In this document: positions 44,374-52,629 of the stretch, in pieces
Position numbering within the stretch: the first letter of the stretch is position 1
How the letters are laid out: the number at the start of each line of letters is the position of its first letter
Assembly: GCF_007859715.1 (NCBI RefSeq)
Contig: NZ_SJPG01000001.1
Location: 1,886,728 to 1,950,727, forward strand
DNA: 64,000 nucleotides
Reading direction: 5' to 3'
From: Rubinisphaera italica
GTDB taxonomy: Bacteria; Planctomycetota; Planctomycetia; Planctomycetales; Planctomycetaceae
Notes under the pieces: model-generated
Databases searched by the model: none
What the model was told of the DNA's origin: nothing
What the model saw: only the letters and a program-made list of their open reading frames with translations
Translations under genes and position numbers: made by a program

Positions 44374-45603
44374 TTATTCTTTGACCTTTGGTGCCCAACG
44401 CACCTCGCCTCGCTGCAGTGTCGTGCCCGTCGCCACACCGTCTTTCTGATCCTCCAGCCGAAATCCCAAGCTCGCCGTCTCCCGTGAGATTTTGATGACG
44501 CCAAGGGGATGCTTGATCGAATCCAGCTCAACCAGTTTCAAGTTTTGGTCTAACCCGAGCATCGCCGGAATGTCCATCTTCTTATTAACGCCGCCCTCAA
44601 TGGCTACGTAGCTGAGGCCATCAACTTTGAATACGTCCTTTAGAACCTTTCCTCTTCTCGAAGCTTGCCACCAGCCGTCCCTTCGCCGACCGATGAGCAT
44701 CAGGGATCCCGACTGCCGTAGATCTACACTGAACTCCGTGACGTCCGCTGGGACTTCATGCAATGCGATGACCAGCATTGCCATAAACATGCCCACTGAA
44801 CACGTCTTGGTGGGGCCCAGGAGCTTCCCAGTCTGCGAATCATAAATCGTCTGCAATCCAGCAACCGTCTCGCAGATCAGTCTTTTGCCGTCGGAGCTGA
44901 ATCGCAGTTTCGTCGGCACAATCTTTTGGATCGTTGCATCGATCCGGCTCCTCACTTCGGCATCCTTGACTGGTGGCCAAAGTTCCACGCCGCGGCCTCG
45001 CGGATCGGTAATGTTGATACTAAGCGTTTTGCCCTCGTCGGCAACCTGCCACACATGAATCTGGCTAACACTCGAAGCCCCTGTTGCTTTCTGTATTGCT
45101 ACCGCCTCGAGATAGCTGAAATTCGCCAACGCAGCCAATCGGCTTCCGTCGAGGCTGAAACAAAACTCGCCGACGGCACCGATACAACTGCCGAGCTTCC
45201 GCTCCGCTCCGTCTGGAAGGTCCCACGCCCTGATGGTTGATTTCCATGCTAGATTACCGACTCCATCCGCGGAAACCACCATCGAGCCATCTGGACTGAA
45301 CGCGACCGCGTGAGCCGAGCCTGGAACCCGAAACTGGTGCAGCAACCGCTGTTCCGCGACCGACCAGATCTTGATGAGAGATCCCGGTCCACTGTCGCCG
45401 TACAGCCTCGTTAGCCCTACCACGAATTCTCGATTGCGGCTGTACGTGAGATTTTCCGCACCGGACAGGTCCAGATCTTTTTGCTGCTCACTGATCTTGG
45501 CCTCCTGGGCTTCAACGACCGGCATGTCGAGTATCGCGAACCAGGCAATGATGGGTGCGACAAGCAATGCGACTACTCTCAGATTCAAAGTGTTTGTTAT
45601 CAT
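44374..45603 (-). CDS. WD40-like repeat protein, exported or membrane-anchored
   Basis: 409 residues from the ATG at 45603. An N-terminal hydrophobic segment (VVALLVAPIIAWFAILDM) acts as signal or anchor. WD40-like blades follow: SLIKIWSVAEQRLLHQF, AHAVAFSPDGSMVVSADG, STIRAWDLPDG, FCFSLDGSRLAAL, QIHVWQVAD, KLRFSSDGKRLICET and QTIYDSQTGKLLG. The C-terminal 150 residues have no clear repeats. WD40 propellers are scaffolds. The + strand ORFs over it are shadows. Confidence 0.8.
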   Translation of the reverse strand: MITNTLNLRVVALLVAPIIAWFAILDMPVVEAQEAKISEQQKDLDLSGAENLTYSRNREFVVGLTRLYGDSGPGSLIKIWSVAEQRLLHQFRVPGSAHAVAFSPDGSMVVSADGVGNLAWKSTIRAWDLPDGAERKLGSCIGAVGEFCFSLDGSRLAALANFSYLEAVAIQKATGASSVSQIHVWQVADEGKTLSINITDPRGRGVELWPPVKDAEVRSRIDATIQKIVPTKLRFSSDGKRLICETVAGLQTIYDSQTGKLLGPTKTCSVGMFMAMLVIALHEVPADVTEFSVDLRQSGSLMLIGRRRDGWWQASRRGKVLKDVFKVDGLSYVAIEGGVNKKMDIPAMLGLDQNLKLVELDSIKHPLGVIKISRETASLGFRLEDQKDGVATGTTLQRGEVRWAPKVKE

Positions 45604-45782
45604 GAATTCTCTTTTTTCTTCGCCGTCACTTTCGTCAACATCAATAAACACACGATTCCTGACTACGGCTCCCGGACTTGCCCATCCAGGTAAGCCGCCG
45701 CGAGCGACGTGTCTCGTTTGCCGTTACGCAACTGGTAAAGAACGATCGTCCCGGCGGCTCTGATTTCCTCAAGCTGAGCAGA

Positions 45783-46057
45783 CCTTTTGATATCGATGAA
45801 AGAGTTGCTTTGAGTGGCATTTGTGCTTTTCCTATCACTGGGGAATCACACTCACTCTTTCTCAAAGGAGGATCACCATGCTCTTTCTCGATATCAATCA
45901 ACATGCATGACAACTGAATTTCTCGGACCGAAATTCAGGACCGATTCTCTGAACACCGTAAACGATTAAATTACCAGTCACGACCATAATGTTAAACTCT
46001 CGGCCTGTCGGATACTCGAACACAAAACATCAGAATGTTATTACAAATAGCAACGCT
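45783..46057 (+). mobile_element. Composite deletion derivative, copy c7 (head joined to tail B)
   Basis: 275 bp. Leader hairpin (TGTGCTTTTCC ... GGGGAATCACA), AGGAGG, MLFLDINQHA then a stop, and the same CAACTGA / CTCGGACCGAA junction as copy c5. The B tail ends at AGCAACGCT, which overlaps the stop codon of the convergent gene. Confidence 0.82.
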
Positions 46058-47027
46058 ATCGATTGTACATACGGAACGCACCGATCATCACACCTAAGAC
46101 AAAACTGGGCAGGCAGACCGTAAGGATGCGAGGAAATGTAAGATTAAATCCGAACATCGGAAAAATCGCCGCTCCTCCAATAATCATTCCGGTCATTCCA
46201 TACAGAAGTGAATAGAACCCCTTCCCCTTGCTGACAAGCACCACAATGTAGCTCACAATAGCACCACCAATGGCCCCAGCAATCGCCGAGCCAGCAAGAA
46301 CGGCATCGGAACCGTTGCGGGCCAGAAATGCTCCCAGTAGTAGTCCGACAATCGTTCCGTAACAAGCGACCATCGGCATGCCCTGGCTTTCAACCAAAAA
46401 TGCTTCATCGTTTTCGGGCACGATGGTTACGAATTTCTCACGCAGCAACTGAAAGTCGTTGTTCAACTTTGGAACAACCACCCTGCCGGTCTCAGTACTT
46501 ATCGAAAGTGACGTATGGCGGCGGCGGTTTTGTGACTGCATTGTGTAGGTACTGGCCGAGCGAATTTCTCGAAACAAACAGGAGTGCCACTTCGGAGATG
46601 GAACCGGCCAGAAACTTCGCGGCGTGTGACAATGACGAAAATGAATCGCCTGAAATGCGGGATCGATGACAATCATTCGATGAAGCGACCCCGGTTTGAA
46701 TTGATAAACGAAGAGTTCATCAAGAGAGGTCGCACAACCCTGATCCACTGGAATAACTCTCTTCATGCGAGACGTTGCGAAGGCCAACGACTGTTTCAAA
46801 TACAGCATCTCAAGTTCATCGGTGCGGTTGGGAAACCTATTTTGCCATTCTTCAAGTGACAGGTTCTGATCTTTAATCCGACGATGGGTCATTTCGATAC
46901 GAACCAGCTGCGAAAATATACGATTTCGAATGTTCTCCGGAGCCTGGTGCATAATCGCTTCGATGAGTGGCGGATTGCCGTCGGACCATTCAGCGTCGAA
47001 ACGTTTTATAATATCTTTCGAGTTCAT
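46056..47027 (-). CDS. Membrane protein with kinase-type N-terminal segment but no kinase domain
   Basis: 323 residues from the ATG at 47027. The first ~75 residues (IIKRFDAEWSDGNPPLIEAIM ... LVRIEMTHRRIKDQNLSLEEWQNRFP) look like the segment that precedes the kinase domain in many planctomycete Ser/Thr kinases. No kinase motifs follow. Residues ~200-323 form four or five membrane helices with a Gly/Ala-rich core (GTIVGLLLGAFLARNGSDAVLAG-type). The middle (~90-185) has odd, His/Arg-rich sequence in which an alternative frame is also open, so a frameshift there is possible. The stop codon coincides with the end of transposon copy c7, so the C-terminus may be truncated. Confidence 0.6.
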   Translation of the reverse strand: MNSKDIIKRFDAEWSDGNPPLIEAIMHQAPENIRNRIFSQLVRIEMTHRRIKDQNLSLEEWQNRFPNRTDELEMLYLKQSLAFATSRMKRVIPVDQGCATSLDELFVYQFKPGSLHRMIVIDPAFQAIHFRHCHTPRSFWPVPSPKWHSCLFREIRSASTYTMQSQNRRRHTSLSISTETGRVVVPKLNNDFQLLREKFVTIVPENDEAFLVESQGMPMVACYGTIVGLLLGAFLARNGSDAVLAGSAIAGAIGGAIVSYIVVLVSKGKGFYSLLYGMTGMIIGGAAIFPMFGFNLTFPRILTVCLPSFVLGVMIGAFRMYNR

Positions 47028-47060
47028 GTCTTGGATTTGTATTTTTATCACTTTGATAGC

Positions 47061-47534
47061 ACTTTGATATCAATGAAAGAGTTGCTTTGGATCGAAATTG
47101 TGATTCTCCTATGGCTGGGAAATCACTCTCGCTCTTGCTCGGTATTGATCACCATACACGACAACTGACCGACTCCCTGAGAGACCAGCAAGGCGATGTC
47201 CTGCTCGCTCGACAGGTCTCCACTCGGCCTGGCAAGATTTTACAAACCTTCGACCAACTCACACAACGCTATGCTGAGCACTGCGAATCGTTCATTGCTG
47301 TCCTCGACTGTTTGTGGATTTAATAATTGGCTGATTCCGCTCGCCGACGTTGGCTTGAGCAGATCGAGAAGACTGTAGTTCGATTACGATCCGAATTGAA
47401 ACATGCTTCGTCCGACTCAAATGAACGGAATCGTAGGTACCTCAGCCTCCAACCGTGAGCTGGAAATCCTCACCAACTTTGCTATTTTCTTTTTATTGTA
47501 TTTTGAATAACAGATCACATTCGTTGTGCTGGAG
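47061..47534 (+). mobile_element. IS110-type head and tail A, copy c8
   Basis: Leader truncated at the second hairpin arm, so the ribosome site and ATG are lost. The transposase frame (QLTDSLRDQQGDVLLARQVSTRPGKILQ) continues to AVLDCL and breaks. About 110 bases of other sequence (frame RRRWLEQIEKTVVRLRSELKHA) follow, and then tail A from 47445 to CACATTCGTTGTGCTGG at 47534. Confidence 0.72.
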
Positions 47535-47589
47535 GAATCCTTGCAGTCTTAGCAAGGCACAATTCAATTGCAAATGGAGATTATCTGAC

Positions 47590-48132
47590 GTGCCCCGAAA
47601 GCGACGCCGAAATAAACGTGGCAAAAAAAAGAATTTGAGAAAGACAAGTCGGTCGAAGAAACCACAGGAGCAGTCAGTTTCGTCTGTTTCGTGGTATTGG
47701 TACGCTGTCGTCATCGTTCTGGCTCTGATTCTCTTTGCGGTCTTCATTGTCACCCAGTTTGATCCGATTGACCGCATGACAATGCTCGGGGTCTCTGTGG
47801 TTTCTGCTGGCATCGCGTTTCTCATCATCGGCACCTGCTCAGCTGTCGGGAATTTCGATTTCGACGAGGCTTCCTGGATCGAAAAAAGCTTAGGTTACCT
47901 GGCTCTGATGGCCACTCCCCGGAGAAGGATCGGAGAATTATTTTATTCAAGAGCCGCACTCTACGTTTTCTTCGAGAAGATTCTGATCGCTTTGGTGTTC
48001 CCACTTGGGTTTATCCTTGCATTTCTGAGACCAAAACAAACCTGGCCCGCCATTCTATGGGTTGGGGGTGGTCTCCTTGCCATACTGGGCACCTATTTCG
48101 GAGCTCTCGTCATCAACTCCATGTCCTATTGA
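47590..48132 (+). CDS. Small membrane protein of unknown function
   Basis: 180 residues from the GTG at 47590, with GGAG ten bases upstream; the longer frame reaches into tail A of copy c8 and is not coding. A strongly basic N-terminus (PRKRRRNKRGKKKNLRK) is followed by four predicted helices: YAVVIVLALILFAVFIV, MLGVSVVSAGIAFLIIG, ILIALVFPLGFILAFL and ILWVGGGLLAILGTYFGAL. No family recognised. The basic tail should face the cytoplasm and could bind nucleic acid or phospholipid heads. Confidence 0.62.
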   Translation: MPRKRRRNKRGKKKNLRKTSRSKKPQEQSVSSVSWYWYAVVIVLALILFAVFIVTQFDPIDRMTMLGVSVVSAGIAFLIIGTCSAVGNFDFDEASWIEKSLGYLALMATPRRRIGELFYSRAALYVFFEKILIALVFPLGFILAFLRPKQTWPAILWVGGGLLAILGTYFGALVINSMSY

Positions 48133-48296
48133 TTCGCTTCAACGAATTTCGATATTCATAATTCTTGGAACAGATTGAGTCAGATGTGTTTGTGAGGTAA
48201 GCAGTTGAGTGAGGTTTCGATGATCATATAGTGAAACCCATTGATCCAGTTCAGCTCCAATCCTTGTGCGTTTCAGTTGCGGCAGCTGCAGACAGT

Positions 48297-48672
48297 CCTC
48301 TGATATCGACGAAAGAGATGCTTTGAGTAGAAAGTGTGATTTTCCAACCGCTGGAGGATTACCATGCTCTTTCTCGGTATCGATCAAGATGCACGACAGC
48401 AACCGATGGAAACCAATCGAGTTCTGAGTTTCCAGAGGTCTGGGATTGCCATCGAGAGTGAAAATATGAACTTGAATGAAGAAGCACAGATTTAGAAAGA
48501 GCAGGGGACTGAAAATCGGGACCGATTCACTGAAGACTGCAGACGATTAAGTGACCAGTCACGACTCAAATGTTAAACGGTAAGCGTGTCGGGAACTCGG
48601 ACAGATATTATCAGTATGTCATGACATACTGCAGCGCATTCTGGATCACAGATCACATTCGTTGTACCGGAG
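48297..48672 (+). mobile_element. Composite element copy c9 (head, tail B and tail A end)
   Basis: Leader with part of the second hairpin arm and the spacer deleted, so the ribosome site is lost; then MLFLGIDQDARQ joined to rve2-type sequence (ETNRVLSFQRS) much as in copy c3. The B tail ends near 48636 and is followed at once by the last 35 bases of tail A (ATTCTGGATCACAGA ... TTGTACCGG). Its end is 20 bp from the stop codon of the convergent fusion gene. Confidence 0.75.
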
Positions 48673-48692
48673 TCGGCCCGTCGCTCGTGCCG

Positions 48693-51158
48693 TCAAGTCA
48701 GCCGTGAGAACATAATGTGTTTTTCAAGTCCGTCGATTCGAGTTTGAACGTCCCCGCGATCGATCGTTTCTGCAAGTTCCGGGAAAACCTCGTCGGCGGC
48801 CGACAAGCACGCTTCCACGTGCGACGGTTTGTGCCCCATCGTTGGATTAAAACTTCCGGCGGCCAGAAAACCATAGTCCAGCATTCGACGGGTATATAGC
48901 GTCATCAGCGCATTGCCATCGGGATAATTGAATCCGATAAGCACGGATTCCGGTCGGCCGCCGACCGTTACAAGAACTCCGTGTCGCTCCCCAAGCTTCG
49001 CCCAGCCTTCCTGAAAAAGTGTTCCAATCTTCCTGAGATGTGACGGAACGTCGAGAAACGGTTCTGAAATAGTGGAATCAATTAGGTGCGTGGCGGGAGT
49101 CCCGGTTTTTCCGAGTCTGCTGGAAGACAAACCGCGTCCAGCGCCGAGTGGCTGATGTTTTGCGACCGCTTCTAAACGTTTCATCTTGCTCACTGCGGCG
49201 ACTGCTGCGGCAGGGCCGATTCCTTCCGTCCAGTAGGCACTGGAGATGAACGATTTCTGAGCAGCTGACATCGTCTCGTCGTTGCCAATCACCGCCGCCA
49301 TGGCAAAGCCGTTGCTAATGGATTTGGCAAACACCGCGATATCTGGAGTTACACCGAGTTTCAGATGTGCTCCGCCGAGACAAAGCCTCCAGCCGATGGA
49401 GATTTCGTCAAAGATCAGTCGGGCGCCGATTCGGTCAGCTCGTTCGCGAACTCCCTCAAGGAAACCTGGCTCGGGATCGGTGTAACGTGTCGGCTCCATC
49501 ACGATGGCAGCCAGGTCGTTGCGATTTTGGGCGATGATCGTGTCGAGCTGATCGAGGCGGTTGTAAGCAAACGGCAGTGTCGTCCCCCGAAGACTCTTCG
49601 GGACACCCGATGGTTGCAGACCGGGAAGCAGATGACCGTCCAGTCCTTCCGCTCCGGCGTCGCCGAGGTTGGCGGCAAGATACCAGTCGTGCCAGCCGTG
49701 ATACCCGCAGATCGCGACTTTTTCCCGACCCGTGGCGCTTCTTGCAATTCGTACCGCCACCGCCATCGATTCTCCGCCGCTTCTGGTAAACCTTGCCATT
49801 TCCGCCCAGGGATGGATTTCCAGAAGCAGTTCGGCCAGACGTACCTCATCGAAGGTCTGCTGAGTGGCCATCGAGCCTAGGTGAACGCGCCGAATGACAG
49901 CCTCGTTCACGTCGGGATCCGCGAAGCCGAGGATGCACGCCAGGATACCGTTCGACGACATGTCGATATAGCGTTTGCCGGATGTGTCAACAACTTCGCA
50001 GCCGATGGCCGAGTGGTAGTATGCCGGCCAGTGATTGGGCGCGAACATCTCAGGACGTTTCGAAAGCAACTGAGTGCCACCCGGAATCACGGCTTTGGCG
50101 CGGCGATACTGTTCCTGCGGATCAACGGATGTGCTGGTAGATTCAATTCCAAGCAGACTGCGCGCGTTCGTAGAAAAGATACGTTCGACGTCATCATCAT
50201 TCAGACACATCGTGCGGCACGCCTGTTGCAAAGCAAGCAGGGACTCGATGCCAACGAGTTCAGCCTGAGCGTGTGGCCAGCTGTCCCAGTCAAAACTGTT
50301 CTCGTACAGCCAAAGAAATCCGTCGCCAGCGGACAACGCTTTACCACGCAGTTCGGAAATCGGGAAGTCGCTGCCATACATCAGATGGGTCGTACCTGTC
50401 GCGCGGATAATGGCTTCCAAAGCAGCAGGTTCGCAGATGGCGGATGTGTCGAAATAGACGTTGTCAATCCCACGAAGACCATCAATGGCTTCGACGGTGT
50501 GGCCCGCATTGAACCCGCGAGCCGCATGGGCAAGAACAAGGTTCGCGTCGGGATACCTTCGACACTGTGTCTGAATGTACTCCAGGTTTCGAGAATCCGA
50601 CAGCGCCCGCGGCAGCACCATGTGCATGGTAATCCACAGTCCTCTCTGTTGCGCAAGTTCCCAGGCCCATTCCGGCAGAAACTCGTGTTGTTCCGCTTTA
50701 AACGTGTCTTCCCGTTCGGCGAAGACGTGATAAACCTTGAACCCGGAAAAGCCGTCGTCGTCCAGAACGCGTTCCACGACTGCCGGGTTGTCCTGTGGCG
50801 CGATGAGCATCAGACCGCGGCACCCAGCGTGAGCATTCACCTGGTCGGCCACAAAACGGTTCTCAGCCTCGCGATCAACAGCGCGTGTCGGATATCCGAA
50901 GTAGAGTCCCTCCGTCGTAGCTCGATCTCCCATCCAGCGAAGCATACTTTGAAACATGGCCGAGTGACCGACTTCGGGCTCAAAGTCCTCGGACTTCCCA
51001 CGTTCGCCGGTATCTACGAGATGCCGGATGTCGTACCAGTGAGCGTGAGCATCAAATGCGTCGGTTGGCACAAAATTGCCAAGCTTCGATGCGAATAAAT
51101 CGAGATCACGATCAATGATTCTCCAGCGAGCCGGGTCTACGAAGTCGAATAGCGACAT
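48693..51158 (-). CDS. Amidohydrolase - class III aminotransferase (glutamate-1-semialdehyde aminomutase-like) fusion
   Basis: 821 residues from the ATG at 51158 (13 residues shorter than the open frame, in whose numbering positions are given). Residues ~40-350 form an amidohydrolase-2 TIM barrel with DAHAHWY (H51, H53), a His in TMHMVLP (H192), LAHAARGF (H224) and YGSDFP (D277). Residues ~360-820 form a PLP fold-type I aminotransferase of the GSA-aminomutase group: AKAVIPGGTQLLSKRPEM, TRSGGESMAVAVRIAR, CGYHGWHDWYL, IFDEISIGWR and AVFAKSISNGF with the PLP lysine K625. Both active sites look intact. The pair could perform consecutive steps on one amino/acyl compound. Last gene of the minus-strand catabolic run. 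Confidence 0.9.
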   Translation of the reverse strand: MSLFDFVDPARWRIIDRDLDLFASKLGNFVPTDAFDAHAHWYDIRHLVDTGERGKSEDFEPEVGHSAMFQSMLRWMGDRATTEGLYFGYPTRAVDREAENRFVADQVNAHAGCRGLMLIAPQDNPAVVERVLDDDGFSGFKVYHVFAEREDTFKAEQHEFLPEWAWELAQQRGLWITMHMVLPRALSDSRNLEYIQTQCRRYPDANLVLAHAARGFNAGHTVEAIDGLRGIDNVYFDTSAICEPAALEAIIRATGTTHLMYGSDFPISELRGKALSAGDGFLWLYENSFDWDSWPHAQAELVGIESLLALQQACRTMCLNDDDVERIFSTNARSLLGIESTSTSVDPQEQYRRAKAVIPGGTQLLSKRPEMFAPNHWPAYYHSAIGCEVVDTSGKRYIDMSSNGILACILGFADPDVNEAVIRRVHLGSMATQQTFDEVRLAELLLEIHPWAEMARFTRSGGESMAVAVRIARSATGREKVAICGYHGWHDWYLAANLGDAGAEGLDGHLLPGLQPSGVPKSLRGTTLPFAYNRLDQLDTIIAQNRNDLAAIVMEPTRYTDPEPGFLEGVRERADRIGARLIFDEISIGWRLCLGGAHLKLGVTPDIAVFAKSISNGFAMAAVIGNDETMSAAQKSFISSAYWTEGIGPAAAVAAVSKMKRLEAVAKHQPLGAGRGLSSSRLGKTGTPATHLIDSTISEPFLDVPSHLRKIGTLFQEGWAKLGERHGVLVTVGGRPESVLIGFNYPDGNALMTLYTRRMLDYGFLAAGSFNPTMGHKPSHVEACLSAADEVFPELAETIDRGDVQTRIDGLEKHIMFSRLT

Positions 51159-51233
51159 TTTCAATTTTCCGTCCAACAACTGACAGGTTGCCAGCAAAAA
51201 CAGAGCATTTCGAGAATTACGTTTTCTACATTT

Positions 51234-52601
51234 TTATTTTGCAAACTGAAACGCATACACCTCCGCGTTCTTGAGTTCGAATCGTAAACGGACTGTTCGA
51301 CCAAGACCCACGTGAACAGGATTGGGATTCTTCCAGCTCATCTCGTGATTGACAGAATCTCCCGTTAGGATGTCAGACCCATCAGAAGTCGAAGCAATCA
51401 GGTCACGACTGTCCTCCGTCTGCAACTCGACCTTAAGCGAGCCGCCCTTACGACAACGATAATTGAGCATCAGACGCTGGCCCTGATAACGAATGGGCTT
51501 CGTGAGTACCTCGCCGGTCCCCTGCAGCGCCACAAACCCATCCTTACGGTAGGTAAATCGACGGACTCGACTGTCCGGTCCACTGTAGTAGGCCTCGGTC
51601 GCGTAGACAGACCACGCATTCGGTTGGCCTGGCAACTCCAGCAGACCGTGGGTCATATAGTTGCTGCGGTTCCCATCGCGATCCTTCGGAGCTGTCTGTG
51701 GAATCACTGCTTTCTGATATCGGGTGAATGTGATCCCATCGCGGCTTGCCATAAAGACCGGCTCGACCTGCTGGGTTTTTGGCAGATACCGGGTGGGAAA
51801 GCCGACGCGAAGATGCGGCGCATCCGGATACGGACGAATCGCATTTGTATAAAGATGTTGATCCGGTACGCCGGGATACTTCAACAGCGTCGGCGCAGTC
51901 CAGTTCAAAAATTCCTCAGACGTACACATCATGATAGCACGGACGCCATCAATAAATGTGCGATAATAGCAGACGTATTTCTTGGTGTGTGGATCCCAGA
52001 AGGCAAGGTTCTGGGAATCAAAGGCCCCTTGGGTAATGACAGGCTCGTTTTTGATCAGCGACCAGTGAATTCCGTCCGGTGACTCGAAGACGTGCAAGCC
52101 CTTCTTGCCCACTGGACGGCCTCTGGAAATGCCCTTGTACCTGGCTTCCGGCGGCGCCGCAGGGTTCTCATCTTTGAAGGCGACGAAACAGTGAGTCCCC
52201 AGTCCCTTCAGGACAATATTGTTTTCCGTCTTACCATCCCATTCATGAATTCCGAGCTTCGGCTTCGTCCAGTGAATGCCGTCTTCACTTTCGGCGTAGC
52301 AAGTCACTTCTTCATGCGCGGACTTCATTTTGACAGCGTGAGATCCGCGATAATACATCCGATAAATATCACCGTCCTGAAAAATCGAGTAGTAGGCGCA
52401 GGTGTTGCCCTCCCATGGTTCTCCCGTGACCAGCACAACCTCTTGAGGCTCGGGCTGCTGCACCTGCAGGCTGACTCCATCAGACATGCGCTCGATCAGA
52501 TAATCATCAACAAACAGCTCGCGGCGGTTTCCAATATCGATTACGTCTTCTGCATACAACGGAAGTGGAATCAAAAACAGAATTGCTAGAATTGTTTTCA
52601 T
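51234..52601 (-). CDS. Secreted GH43/GH32-like beta-propeller protein, paralogue 1
   Basis: 455 residues. Signal peptide to PLYAED, then the opening motif IDIGNRRELFVDDYLIERM shared by all three paralogues. A five-bladed-propeller-like region follows, with repeated YYRG, ESEDGIHWTKPKLG, FESPDGIHWSLI, AFDSQNLAFWDPHTKKYVCYYR and MASRDGITFTRY motifs. A small C-terminal beta domain ends in YAFQF. This group is usually annotated as glycosyl hydrolase-like of the GH32/GH43/GH62/GH68 clan; conserved Asp and Glu are present, but catalytic identity is not certain. Exported, so it should act on extracellular or periplasmic glycans. Confidence 0.85.
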   Translation of the reverse strand: MKTILAILFLIPLPLYAEDVIDIGNRRELFVDDYLIERMSDGVSLQVQQPEPQEVVLVTGEPWEGNTCAYYSIFQDGDIYRMYYRGSHAVKMKSAHEEVTCYAESEDGIHWTKPKLGIHEWDGKTENNIVLKGLGTHCFVAFKDENPAAPPEARYKGISRGRPVGKKGLHVFESPDGIHWSLIKNEPVITQGAFDSQNLAFWDPHTKKYVCYYRTFIDGVRAIMMCTSEEFLNWTAPTLLKYPGVPDQHLYTNAIRPYPDAPHLRVGFPTRYLPKTQQVEPVFMASRDGITFTRYQKAVIPQTAPKDRDGNRSNYMTHGLLELPGQPNAWSVYATEAYYSGPDSRVRRFTYRKDGFVALQGTGEVLTKPIRYQGQRLMLNYRCRKGGSLKVELQTEDSRDLIASTSDGSDILTGDSVNHEMSWKNPNPVHVGLGRTVRLRFELKNAEVYAFQFAK

Positions 52602-52629
52602 TGTTGTGCTTTCGGTACCAGTTCAAGGT

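Noticed and set aside
49881..51098. 405-codon open frame on the + strand
   Set aside because: Fully antisense to the amidohydrolase-aminotransferase gene in a G+C-rich region, no motifs, so a mirror frame.
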